A DNA stretch of 64,000 nucleotides from Pohlia nutans (Eukaryota; Streptophyta; Bryopsida; Bryales; Mniaceae). Below are positions 40,300 to 50,640 of the stretch, piece after piece. The notes beneath the pieces are model-generated. The model was not told the DNA's origin. It was given only the letters and a program-made list of their open reading frames with translations, and did not search any database. The stretch is from assembly GCA_022496805.1 (NCBI GenBank), contig CM040091.1, forward strand, positions 24,728,336-24,792,335, in the 5' to 3' direction. Position 1 is the stretch's first letter. Every line of letters starts with the position of its first letter. Position numbers and translations under genes: made by a program.

Positions 40300-40800
40300 A
40301 TTGTATGCTTGTTAAGAGATGGAATCACCATGGACCTTGGACACCGCGGGCAGTTAGTGATTCAAGGATTCACCATGGACCATGGACACCGTGGGCAGTC
40401 AGGGAGCCACCACATTCCAAGGTTGGATGGGTATGATGCATGGATGTGTTGTCCTCTTTGATGTTCCTTGTTTTCCATGCAAACTCTGTTGTATACACCT
40501 TGCTGAGACTTGTACATGTATTGCATGCTTGGAATTTGCATGCTTGCAAATTGTATGCTTGTTAAGAGATGGATTCACCATGGACCTTGGACACCGTGGG
40601 CAGTTAGTGATTCAGGGATTCACCATGGACCATGGACACCGTGGGCAGTCAGGGAGTCACCACATTCCCAGGTTGGATGGGTATGATGCATGGATGTGTT
40701 GTCCTCTTTGATGTTCCTTGTTTTCCATGCGAACTCTGTTGTATACACCTTGCTCAGACTTGTACATGTATTGCATGCTTGGAATTTGCATGCAAGTCCC
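40300..40800 (+). repeat. 250-bp direct repeat, two copies
   Basis: 'gttaagagatgga' occurs at 40311 and 40561. Each copy carries two smaller units of the type 'caccatggaccttggacacc' then 'gtgggcagttagtgattca', followed by 'ggttggatgggtatgatgca' and a stretch ending in 'ttgtacatgtattgcatgct'. Copies are over 90 percent identical by eye. A related repeat in inverted orientation lies at 60.5-61.0 kb. Confidence 0.85.
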
Positions 40801-41160
40801 CAGACTAGCAAGGTCTCCACTATATCTGTGCCCAACACAAAGTCATTCCTAGGGCAACCAAAGCCCGAAAGATAAACCCTTATCGGCAACCAAGGTCTCG
40901 AATTTTTTTTTTTAAAATTGTAAAAACCAAAGGGGAGCTCAGAAATATGACAAAAATTAGACCCTAAACCCCTAAAGCTATTTTTGGAAATGTACCACAT
41001 CTAAAATACTATTTTTAGGGGGATAAAAACTATTTTTAGGAGGGGTAAAACCTAAATTTAGACGCCTTTTTAACCCCAAAAACCTAGATCTAGTAAATAA
41101 ATTCTTCGAAATTTACTGGGTAAATGTGAATTTTCTGCTCTCTGCTCTCCTATTTCTGCT
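40801..41160. other. No gene seen; A+T-rich with poly-T/A tract
   Basis: Contains an oligo-T/oligo-A stretch near 40900 and several 'ctatttttagg' copies (41008-41040). No coding frame or RNA that I can support. It ends in 'ctctccgctctccgctctcc', a CT tract that resembles the inner part of the inverted repeats of the element at 56.9 kb. Confidence 0.4.
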
Positions 41161-42090
41161 CTCCGCTCTCCGCTCTCCGCTCGCACACGAGCTTTCCCCT
41201 CGTCTACTCGTGCTCATGCTGTTGGTGTTCATGGTCGTGTTCAAGGTCTTTATCATTTGGTGTTCGTGGTAAACACCAAATGATGAACACTATGAACACG
41301 TCCATAAAAAGCAGCAAAAACACGACCGGCAAGAACACGATGACCATGCTCACAAAGACGAACACCAGGTCGTGCAGGTGTTCATCTTCGTGTTCATGGT
41401 CATCGTGATCCTGCTGGTCGTGATCCTGCTGGTCGTGATCCTTGATGGTTCTCAACCCGTGTTCACCCCTAGTGGCTGGCACCTCAACAAACTAGAGCTC
41501 GTATACGAGCTATACCCAGAGTGGTACACCCAGAGCTAAACCCAAAGCAAATCCCAGAGCTAAATGACACGAACACCATGAACACGACCATGAACACCAG
41601 CAAGAACACGACAGGCAAGAACACGAAGACCATGAACACGAAGATGAACACCAGCTTGTGTATGTGTTCATCTTCGTGTTCATGGTCGTCGTGATCTTGC
41701 TGGTCGTGTTCTTACTCGTGTTCTTACTCGTGTTCATGGTTGTCTACTCGTGCTCATGCTGTTGGTGTTCATGGTCGTGTTCATGGTGTTCATCATCTGG
41801 TGTTTACCACGAACACGAGACGATGAGCACTATGAACACGACCATGGACACCAGCAAGAACACGATGACCATGAACACGAGCTCGTGCTGGTGATCATCT
41901 TCGTGTTCATGGTCTTCTTGTTCTTGCTGGTATTCATGGTTTTCTACTCGTGTTCACCCCTAGTGGCTGGCACCTCACAAAACCAGATCTCGTAAACGAG
42001 CTATACCCCGAGTGGTACAGCCAGAGCTAAACCCAAAGTAAATCCGTGAGCTAAAGGACACGAACACCAGCAAGATCACGAAGACCATGG
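41161..42090. repeat. Hairpin satellite B, left block
   Basis: Built from permutations of 'gaacacgaagaccatgaac' on one arm and its complement 'gttcatggtcttcgtgttc' on the other. The palindromic box GCTCG-TATA-CGAGC (about 41496) or GCTCG-TAAA-CGAGC (about 41986) recurs, followed by CTATAC and 'cagagctaaaccc'. The low-complexity open frames here (M/N/T/K or S/C/W-rich) are products of the repeat and I do not call them genes. The block stops close to the 3' side of the antisense ParB-like gene. Confidence 0.85.
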
Positions 42091-42288
42091 CGATACATGT
42101 GACTCTTGAGCATCACAGTCCGCCACTACAAATCGACAATGTAAGTGAATATATGTTCCATCCTCTATTAGCTGGCACTCTTGAAAACTTAGTCTCTAGT
42201 ACAAGCTCTGCTCATTATCCTGCGTCTGAATATCAAATCCGGATCCAAATGCAAAAGTAAACAAAAGAACGAAGCTAATGAAAGTCAC

Positions 42289-43730
42289 CTCTGCCCAGAA
42301 GGTTGCTTTGTCCACCCAGCTGTCCCATACATGATCCTTATGCTTTCCAACTAAAAATCGATACGCACGCCTTGCGTCAACAGAGGAATTCCACCAGCGC
42401 AACCACCTTGCCTTGTACTTCCCATCTGTAATAGATGTCGCAAGTTTCTGTAGTTTCTCAATGGTCATCTCGGATGGGTCGTTCTCGCTAAAGTGCCGAT
42501 CGATCTATAGACAGGATTTGAAAAGGTCAGTAGTTTTGAAAAACATAAAGTCGTGACCAATACACGGGAAATAAAGGAATTGCTCTAACGCACCTCTTTC
42601 ATGAAGTCTTCTCCATTTGCTGGATTTGCCACAAACAGGTATTTATCAAAGAAGTTCCCTTTCACGGCTTTCACAAACTTTCGAGTCGATTCCTTCATTG
42701 CCTCCCATATTCCGTTTGGGTTCCTTTCCTCAGGACGAGTATTCTTTTGGTATTCACGAGCTGCATCGTCAGCCGCAATCGATATCTCTCTCTGCAAGAG
42801 GTAAAATGCGTTAAGTATGTCACGATCAATTGCAATTAAAGCAGAAGGTAAAGGTATTGAATGAGAAGTTGCTCACCCGGTATAGGAATGTAATGAAGAT
42901 CGTGATCGTGAGCGAGTACCAAGAAGGGTGTTTGGGTTTAACTTTCTCGCAGTATTGATATTCTTCCGGTGTGATGAGGTCCTTGAATGCCGTAAGTGGG
43001 AGAACACCAAATGTTCTGACGCGGCGTAATTTGGCCGGCAGCGTGCTCTTAACGTGATCATTTTCCGTTGACCTACAAAACCAAGTAATAGTTTGGTCAA
43101 ACGCTCAAGTTAAAAACATGAAGAACTAAATGATAGAAAAGTTAAGATACTGCACCAGTTAACATCACTCATTGCATTCAGCAAGAGCGCCACTTGTCCT
43201 CTTGGATCCAGCATGATACAATGAACTCTATAATGCCATTTTTCTTCATCTGCGTGGAAGTTCTTGATATGGCGCGTCCACGCAGTGACACGGTGATTTC
43301 CATCCCATATATAAAACATCTTGCCCCTCAGACTGGCAAGATCATCATCAGCTTCTAGCTCGCGCTCAAACTCTAGATTGACCTTCTGCCAGAGAGGGCT
43401 CCATTGGGAGGTGATTTGGTCCGTAACGTCCCGTGACACTTCCAGGTTATTGTACACCGATAAGTACAGAACACGATCACCATCACGATAGCCGTTGACA
43501 AATTCGCTCTCGAGACGTTGCACGTCTACTTCACCAACTGCTCGTACTTCATCCATGACAATCATGCGGCACAAGGGAACCTGAAGGCGGGACTTCTTGA
43601 TTGGCAAGATCCGCATGTCATTAATCACACGATTAAAATCAACCTTGAGATTCTTCCTATGTAGTATCTCACTTTGGGCAACGGTAGTAACATCGTCAGG
43701 GCATTTGCTAAGAGGCTCCTCTTCTTCAAG
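42289..43730 (-). pseudogene. ParB-like gene, copy 2, intact exons but truncated
   Basis: Four antisense exons: 43730-43156, 43072-42877, 42791-42594 and 42504-42289, each with GT-AG borders. Lengths (575, 196, 198, 216) match copy 1 (572, 196, 198, 213), and the internal splice phases agree. All four read without stops. The first exon starts after an AG (ttttgatcag) and carries LRGKMFYIWDGNHRVTAW, the ParB/sulfiredoxin-like DGNHR motif. The second ends in a hydrophobic run (SLTITIFITFLYR) that could be a membrane segment or buried helix. The fourth ends DKATFWAE at a GT donor. Beyond it I find no exon like the methyltransferase-like one of copy 1 before satellite B resumes at 42090. No start codon is visible upstream of 43730. 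This copy is therefore missing both ends but is otherwise better preserved, with intact CGA and TGG codons where copy 1 has TGA. Confidence 0.65.
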
Positions 43731-43900
43731 CTGATCAAAACATTAAAATTCTGTCCACATTAGGAACACCAGCATATCAAAATTGAATATATAGACCGGC
43801 ACCATTAAGTTGTATCACACTGGCACCAAAGCATAATACTTAACATCAAAATCTCCGAGTTTGCGCAACCCTCTCGTGACTTGCAAAGTACCACCCCCTA
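43731..43900. other. Upstream flank of ParB-like copy 2
   Basis: Holds the putative intron upstream of the 43730 exon (polypyrimidine and acceptor on the minus strand). I find no upstream exon before the first palindromic box of satellite B near 43925. Confidence 0.4.
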
Positions 43901-44818
43901 ATGTCTGGCACAACATTTAGTTAAGCTCGTGCACGAGCTATACATCCAGAGTTGCTCATTGCTTGTGTTGGACCCTCTATGACTCGCAGGTAAACATCCC
44001 CGAGTACCAGGGATGAACAGCGCCAAGGGCTCGTACACAATCTACAACGAAATCAAAATGCCCAAAACGGACATTAGGACCGCACCCAAGTGACTAGCAC
44101 CTCACAAGACTAGAGCTCGTACACGAGCTATACCAACAGTGGTACACCCAGAGCTAAACCCCACGAAGACCATGAACATGACCATGCTCACCAGCAAGAA
44201 CACGAAGAACATGAACACGACCATGTTCACCAGCACGAACACGAAAAACATGAACACGCAGATGAACGTGAAGATGAACACGGAAATAAACACAATCAGC
44301 ACGACCATGACCACCAACAAGACCATGAACACGAAGATGAACACGAACATGAACACCATAAACATGCCCAAGATCACCAGCAAGAACACAAAGACCATGA
44401 ACACGACCATGTTCACCAGCAAGAACACGAAAAACATGAAAACGCAGATGAACGTGAAGATGAACACGAAAATAAACACAATCAACACGACCATGACCAC
44501 CAACAAGACCATGAACACGAAGATGAACACGAAGATGAACACCATAAACACGCCCAAGATCACCAGCAAAAACACGAAGACCATGAACAACAGCATGAAC
44601 ACGACCAGCAAGAACACAAAGACCATGAACATGAGCTGGTGTTCATCTTCGTGTTCATGGTCTTCGTGTTCTTGCTGGTCGTGCTCTTGCTCGTGTTCAT
44701 GGTCCTCTACTCTTGTTCACCCCCAGTGGCTCGCACCTCACAAGTACATAGCTCGTGCACGAGCTATACATCCAGAGCTAAACCTAGAGCTCAACGATAC
44801 GAACACTATCAATACCAA

Positions 44819-44932
44819 CAAGAGCACGACCAGCAAGAACACGAAGACCATGAGCATGAAGATGAACACCAGCACGAGCTCGTGTTCATCTTTGTGTTCA
44901 TGGTCTTCGTGTTCTTGCTGGTCGTGCTCTTG
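44819..44932. repeat. Long hairpin, about 51-bp stem
   Basis: Arms 44819-44869 and 44882-44932 with a 12-nt spacer. Every position pairs if three G-T contacts (44858/44893, 44857/44894, 44854/44897) are allowed; there is no hard mismatch in the stem. Confidence 0.85.
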
Positions 44933-46713
44933 CTTGTGATCATGGTTGTCTACTCTTGTTCAGCCCCCAGTGGCTCGCACCTCTAAGTTATATTGCTCGT
45001 GCACGAGCTATACGTCCAGAGCTAAACCCAAAGCTAAACCCAGAGCTCAAGGACACGAACACCATGAACTCGTGTTCTTGCTGGTTATCATGGTCCTCTA
45101 CTATGTTCACCCCCATCGGCTGGTACGTCACAAAAATAGAGCTCGTACACGTGCTATACATCTAGAACGACACTAGTGCTTGTGGTGGACCCTCTCGTAC
45201 ACGCGGTCTAGTCGGGTCAAAATGGATAATTGAATTTATTGTCGATGATTATGTACTTCCCCGCTTGCGTGATAGTTAATTTGCAACAATAATCGACGTC
45301 AGTAGTGCGCTTGCTCTCTTGTTTAGTTCTATATCCAAAAATTGATCTATTTGAGGTCGCTGGTGTATTATAACTAGTTCGTTGGAATGGCCCAAGGCTC
45401 AATATGTGACTTATAACGCGCAATCCCCAAGTAAGAGGCAGCCTATACGTGGCGTGCTCGTACACGAGCGATACTCGTGCCACCACGATTGACTGGTGTC
45501 CAACACGAAATTTGGATCCTCCTCCCGATGGCTGGCACCTCTCTAAGTTAAGCTTGTGCACGAGCTATACATCCAGAGCGAAACCAAGTAGGTTTATTTT
45601 ATTCTTAAAATATTCTGAGTGCTTGCGCAGGACCCACTCAACCTGCCACCCCCGAGTACCAAGCACGAGTTGTGTGTATCGCTCGTACACGAGCGCATCT
45701 TGGTCCTCAACTAAATCCTCATGACCGACTCGAAAATTGGTTCCCTCCGTTACTGACTGGCATCTCGCATAGTTGAGCTCGTGCACGCGCTACACATCTA
45801 CAGTGAAACCAGTAGTTCTTTTTTCCATTTAAAAATATCTTAGTGCTTCTTTTGGACCCTCTCGTGACTCACAAGTTCCATCCCCGAGCACCAGGAACAG
45901 GCAGCACCAAGGGCTCGTACACGAGAGCTACCCGGACAGCAACGAAATCGAGGAGTCTAAAACAAATATAGAGATCCCACCCCTAGTGGCTAGCACCTCC
46001 CAAAACTAGAGCTCGTACACGAGCTATACATCTAGAGTGACACTAGTAGAATTTTTTCTACTTTTTTCATTTCTGTTGGTGTTCATCTTTGTGTTCACGG
46101 TCTCCGTGTTCATACTGGTCGTATTCTTGCTGGAGTTCAAGGTCCTCTACTTGTGTTTACCCCCGAGTGGCTGGCACCTCAAAAGAGTATAGCTCGTGCC
46201 CGAGCTATATATCTAGAGCTATACCTAGAGCTAAACCCCGAGTTCAACGACACGAAAACTACGAACACAAGTAAGATCACAACCAGAAAAAACACGAAGA
46301 CCATGAACACGAAGATGAACACCGGCTCGTGCTAGTGATCATCTTCATGTTCATGGTCTTCGTGTCCTTGCTGGTCCTGTTGTTGCTCGTCATCATGGTC
46401 GTCTACTCGTGTTTATGCTGTTCGTGTTCATGGTCGTGTTCAAGGTGTTCATCTTCTGGTGTACATCTTCTTGTGCCAAATCAAAAATAGAGATCCGTCC
46501 CTCGTGATTACACATCACAAAACTAGTGCTCGTACACGAGCTATACCCCCAGTGACATAGCCAGAGCTAATCCCAGTGCTAGACCCAGAGGTAATTCACA
46601 CGATCACCATGAACACGACCATCAACACCAGCAAGATCATGAAGACCATGAATACGAAGATGAACACGATGATGACCACCAGCATCACGGCCATGAACAC
46701 GAAGATGAACACC

Positions 46714-46849
46714 ATGAACACGAGCAAGAGCACGACCAGCATGAACATGAAGACCATGAACACGAAGATGAACACCAGCTCGTGCTGGAGTTCATCTTCG
46801 TGTTCATGGTCTTCGTGTTCATGCTGGTCGTGCTCTTGCTCGTGTTCAT
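46714..46849. repeat. Long hairpin, 66-bp stem, copy 1 of 455-bp unit
   Basis: Arms 46714-46779 and 46784-46849 around loop TCGT. There is one A/A mismatch (46774/46789) and one T-G contact (46748/46815). Position 46730 is G and its partner 46833 is C, whereas the next unit has A and T at the equivalent pair. Confidence 0.9.
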
Positions 46850-47168
46850 AGTCGTCTAAATGAATTCATGCTGTTCGTGCTCATGGTCGTGTTCATGGTG
46901 TTCATCATCTGGTATTCATCTTCTGGTGCCATATCAGAAATAGGGATCCCAGCCCTCGTGAATTGCACCTCACTGAACTAGTGCTCGTACACGAGCTATA
47001 CCCCCAGTGACATAGCGAGAGCTAATCCCAGTGCTAGACCCAGAGGTAATTCACACGATCACCATGAACACGACCCTCAACACCAGCAAGATCATGAAGA
47101 CCATGAAGACGAAGATGTACACGATGATGACCACCAGGATCACGGCCATGAACACGAAGATGAACACC

Positions 47169-47304
47169 ATGAACACGAGCAAGAACACGACCAGCATGAA
47201 CACGAAGACCATGAACACGAAGATGAACACCAGCTCGTGCTGGTGTTCATCTTCGTGTTCATGGTCTTCGTGTTCATGCTGGTCGTGTTCTTGCTCGTGT
47301 TCAT
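47169..47304. repeat. Perfect hairpin, 66-bp stem, copy 2 of 455-bp unit
   Basis: Arms 47169-47234 and 47239-47304 around loop TCGT (47235-47238). All 66 pairs are Watson-Crick. This is the most perfect inverted repeat I found in the window. Confidence 0.92.
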
Positions 47305-48088
47305 AGTCGTCTAAATGAATTCATGTTGTTCATGCTCATGGTCGTGTTCATGGTGTTCATCATCTGGTGTTCATCTTCTGGTGCCATATTAGAAATAGGG
47401 ATCCCTGCCCTCGTGAATTCCACCTCACTGAACTAGTGCTCGTACACGAGCTATACCCCCTGTGATGTAGCCAGAGCTAATCCCAGTGCTAGACCCAGAG
47501 GTAATTCACACCATCACCATTAACACCATCAACACCAGCAAGATCATGAAGACCATGAAGACGAAGATGTACACGATGATGACCACCAGCATCACGGCCA
47601 TGAACACGAAGATGAACACCATGATCACGAGCAAGAACACGACCAGCATGAACACGAAGACCATGAACACGAAGATGAACACCAGCTCGTGCTGGTGTTC
47701 ATCTTCGTGTTCATGGTCTTTGTGTTCTTCTTCGTTGTGTTTTTGCTGGTGATCATGGGCCTACACTCGTGTTCATGCTGCTCGTGTTCTTGGTTGTGTA
47801 CATGGTGCTGATCTTCTGATGTTCATCTTCTGGTAACAAAACGAAAGTAGGGATCCCACCCCTCGTGGATTTTACCTCCCAATACTAGAGCTCATACACG
47901 AGCTATATTCAATGTGGTATAGCCAGATCAAAAATCAGAGAACCCAGAGGTAATTCACACAAACACTATGAACACGACCATGAACACTAGCAAGAACATG
48001 AAGACCTTGAACGCGATGATGATCACGATGATGAATACTCACTGAGCACGATGACGAATACGAAGATGAACACTGTGAACATGGCCAT

Positions 48089-48196
48089 GAACACAACGAG
48101 CAAGAACACGAGGACCATGAACACGAAGATGAACACCAGCTCGTGCTGGTGTTCATCTTCATGTTCATGGTCCTCGTGTTCTTGCTCGTCGTGTTC
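48089..48196. repeat. Long hairpin, 52-bp stem
   Basis: Arms 48089-48140 and 48145-48196 around loop TCGT, with two mismatches (A/C type). The pair 48112/48173 is G/C, where the 47.2-kb hairpin has A/T at the homologous pair. Confidence 0.85.
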
Positions 48197-48225
48197 TTGC
48201 TGGTGTTTAAGAATCCCTAAATCCC

Positions 48226-48290
48226 TAAAAAATTAAAATTTCCTAAATTCCTTAATTAAGGTCTTAAGCCCTAAACCCTAAATCCTTTAG
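48226..48290. repeat. Short telomere-like CCCTAAA stretch
   Basis: 'gccctaaaccctaaatcc' (about 48267-48284) contains two adjacent copies of CCCTAAA, the plant-type telomere unit, next to 'ccctaaatccctaaa' at 48216. It is too short to be a telomere and may be chance or a degenerate interstitial remnant. It forms the C-terminal codons of the antisense acidic ORF. Confidence 0.4.
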
Positions 48291-48818
48291 AGCGTTGATC
48301 AGAGGAGAGATCGAATGAAGCTTGCGAACCTGCAGTTGCTGCTTCCGCGAATCATTCGATTTAGTGACAGTTGGTTCCTTCGCCCCCTCTTCACTATTTG
48401 GGTCGTCGTCGTCCTCACCATCTGCAACTCCGTCATCGCCTTCTCCTTGCTCGTCTCGACGTCCCACGTCGTCGTCGTCTGCTTCTTCAAGGCCTGCACC
48501 ATCCTCATTCTCCGCATCCTCTCGATCATCATCCTCTTCACGACGACCGATAACATTCCCTTGAAAATTGTCTCCCTCGTCGTCGTCGGCCATTGCGAAA
48601 TGAGTTCCTTCGTCCTTCTCCTCTGTCTCCGCCTCTGATCGTGTCCCTGCCTCAGACCGCGTCCCCGCCTTAGACCGCATCCCTGCCTCAGACCGCGTCC
48701 CCGCCTCAGACCGCGTCCCAGCCTCAAACTGCGTCTCCTCCTCGGAGCGCTCCACTTGCAGCTCTGCCGAGTGCGCTAAATTGACAATATCGTGGCCCTC
48801 CGCCCCAAGATCTGCCAT
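48264..48818 (-). CDS. Acidic repeat protein, unknown
   Basis: An ATG at 48818 opens 184 codons. The N-terminal third has five or six copies of a hexapeptide of the form R-S-E-A-G-T (18-bp DNA repeat around 48640-48730). It is followed by an aspartate/glutamate-rich region (DDDEGDN, EEDDDRED, DDDDVGRRDEQGEGDDG). The C-terminus reads through the telomere-like stretch, which suggests the true 3' end is lost or spliced elsewhere. No domain is recognised. An acidic low-complexity exon of a nuclear protein is one possibility; chance coding from a GC-rich repeat is another. Confidence 0.35.
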   Translation of the reverse strand: MADLGAEGHDIVNLAHSAELQVERSEEETQFEAGTRSEAGTRSEAGMRSKAGTRSEAGTRSEAETEEKDEGTHFAMADDDEGDNFQGNVIGRREEDDDREDAENEDGAGLEEADDDDVGRRDEQGEGDDGVADGEDDDDPNSEEGAKEPTVTKSNDSRKQQLQVRKLHSISPLINALKDLGFRA

Positions 48819-49693
48819 TCTCTCACTACTTTGACGGGCTGGCCCTCCGCCACCGACTTCGACGGGCTAGTGTCCAAGACAAATGCCTAGGGTTAGGGCT
48901 CACCAACATGTATCTCTCCCACAAGGGTTGAACCCTTCCATGGACTCTCAATCCCCACATGCGCTGAACCCTTGTAGAATGATCAGTTTACACCCAAATA
49001 TACTTCTATTCCTATACTTAAGGTGTACACTAGTACAGCTAATCACCTAACTTAACCATCACCTTGTACAGCAGTCAAGTTCTTGGAATTAGACAAAACT
49101 TTGAAAATCTCACAAATGCCAAATTATAGAGTTATAATTTTAAGACAGATATTCAACGAATTTTCCGCAGGTAACTTACTAATAGATCAAACTCATGCTT
49201 TATAAGCATCTGCACTCATACTTATCATAGACAAATCCACGAAAATGTTTGTTTCATGCAAAAGTGAGACGTGTATATAAATGGACAAAATATGGAAAAT
49301 TTCCTGGGAATCTAAAAGTGATTCTTGAAAAGGTTATCACATTTTGTCGAGCCATTGAATTCCCGAGCCACTAGAAATCTTTGAAAGGTTGTCAATAATA
49401 GCGGAGTTTATAATAAATACTTTTGACAGTGCCGACTTCAACTGTTTGAACTCTCATTTTATATTTTGCATGAAGGTGCCAACCTCGCCTTCAACTTACA
49501 GTTGTTCTCATCTTAGTAATTCTAAACTTTCAAAGTAACAATAATTCAGGAAATTGCTGTTGTAATTGTTTCCTACAAGTAAGCAGTATTTTAAGTTCGA
49601 ACTTCAGATTTTGAAGCTCTACAAGATTCGTGTATGACAAGACTCTATATGACACTCCAGACACGCTTCGATTCGTAACTCCAATACATTACC
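48819..49693. other. No gene seen
   Basis: A+T-rich DNA between two antisense ORFs. It could be intronic if they belong to one transcript, but I could not find splice sites that join them in frame. Confidence 0.35.
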
Positions 49694-50117
49694 TCATTAT
49701 GGCCACCACACTGGATGTCTTCTCCAATCTCCAAATGACCCTCGTTGTAGTTGTTGTCAAGCCAGGACCGAACGTTCACATTTGAAAGACAGTTGCGATC
49801 GCCTCGCCTCCGCTGATGATCAGACATTGGATCCGACCGGTCTAAAGACAATGTATCTCCTAACTCTTTGCCCTCTTGGTTCTTGTCAACTCCCTCGTGA
49901 ATTGAACCTAGCGATAGTTTGTTGATGCTACAATGTTTCCTACTCGTCACTCCTACATCTTCTGAATCCACCTCGGGTTGCGTTCTCGGAGTACTCCTCG
50001 CGAGCAACAACCTCTTCCTAGCTTCCTTCCTTCGCTTTGCTTTTGTGCCGGCCCAATCCGTTTGTCCTCGTCTCTTCTTCTTCTTTGGTGTCACGTTCTT
50101 CGATGGTGCTCCTTGCT
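49694..50117 (-). CDS. Basic, NLS-rich putative exon, unknown
   Basis: An open antisense stretch bounded upstream by TAA (50118-50120) with no ATG. It reads KNVTPKKKKRRGQ...KAKRRKEARKR, which looks like a bipartite nuclear localisation signal. A polar region with many S, D and R residues follows, up to HNE, where GAG|GTAATG (about 49693) makes a good splice donor; reading on leads to a stop 16 codons later. It is probably one internal exon of an antisense gene of unknown function. It lies head to head with the transposase gene at 50641, about 520 bp apart. Confidence 0.35.
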
Positions 50118-50640
50118 TTATGTGTACACTACAACAATCTCTTCCTCTCTCATTCTAGCACTTTCAATATCACTGCATTGTTTTTCTACATTGCTTTCGT
50201 TGTGTTATTCACATGATATATACTCAACGCTATGATTCAAACTACTCCAATCTATTCTAAATACTTCTAATCCCCACGTGCTCATAATTATGACTTTGCC
50301 ATTATTATACACAACTGACCAAATACAAAAAGTTTCTCAACTTCAAATAAAAAATGAATCGCCGAATTCTATATTTCACCCCTTGTTCTAATCAATATTT
50401 TCCTCAATTATATATTCGCGAATTCAGACAATCCTTAGTTGGCGTGCTCAAAGTTTCGGCTACATCCTTTACTTGGTGCTTGAACTATAATGACTGTGTC
50501 AGTGATGACCGCATTCATCTGCATATGTTCTCAATCATGTGGTGGCCAACATCATTCTACTAAACAGAATGCGTATTCTTGTACACTCCACCTTCTAGTG
50601 TGACCCATTCTCTTCTTCTTCATGCTAGGACGTGTTTCTC
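50118..50640. promoter_or_regulatory. Intergenic region between divergent genes
   Basis: About 520 bp of A+T-rich DNA (e.g. 'aattatatattcgcg' near 50406) separating the antisense basic exon from the transposase ATG. It is the likely place for the promoter of the transposase gene, but I see no TATA box I would defend, and no inverted repeat end. Confidence 0.3.

Larger units (their letters stand above)
43901..48225. repeat. Hairpin satellite B, main block
   Basis: About 4.3 kb of two interleaved motifs. The first is the palindromic box GCTCGT-RC-ACGAGC followed by CTATAC, seen near 44114, 44749, 44996, 45139, 45548, 46009, 46187, 46529, 46982, 47437 and, diverged, 47889. The second is long inverted repeats made of 'gaacacgaagaccatgaac' words facing their complement. 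Three tandem copies of a 455-bp unit lie at about 46480-47840. The segment 45180-46060 keeps the boxes but has few hairpins. Translation gives only M/N/T/K or S/C/W low-complexity strings, so I call no genes here. Confidence 0.9.

Noticed and set aside
41100..41190. Second copy of the 56.9-kb inverted repeat
   Set aside because: Only the 'ctctccgctctcc' tract and a few neighbouring bases are shared; the distinctive outer part of the repeat is absent, so simple-sequence similarity explains it.
42084..42142. Possible forward first exon (ATGGCGATACATG... followed by GTAAGT)
   Set aside because: Only about 18 codons with no downstream exon found; a good donor alone is not enough, and it lies on the opposite strand to the neighbouring gene.
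41204..48236. Met/Asn/Thr/Lys-rich and Ser/Cys/Trp-rich ORFs
   Set aside because: They are the two strands of low-complexity 'gaacacgaagacc' hairpin DNA; the frames mirror each other across each palindrome and contain no domain.
48216..48284. True telomere or telomere-proximal sequence
   Set aside because: Only two adjacent perfect CCCTAAA units and a few near matches; genes and repeats continue on both sides.
48299..48727. Overlapping antisense and sense ORFs of 80-142 codons in the acidic-repeat region
   Set aside because: Shadow frames of the hexapeptide-repeat ORF; Arg/Gly-rich or Ser/Pro-rich strings without independent support.
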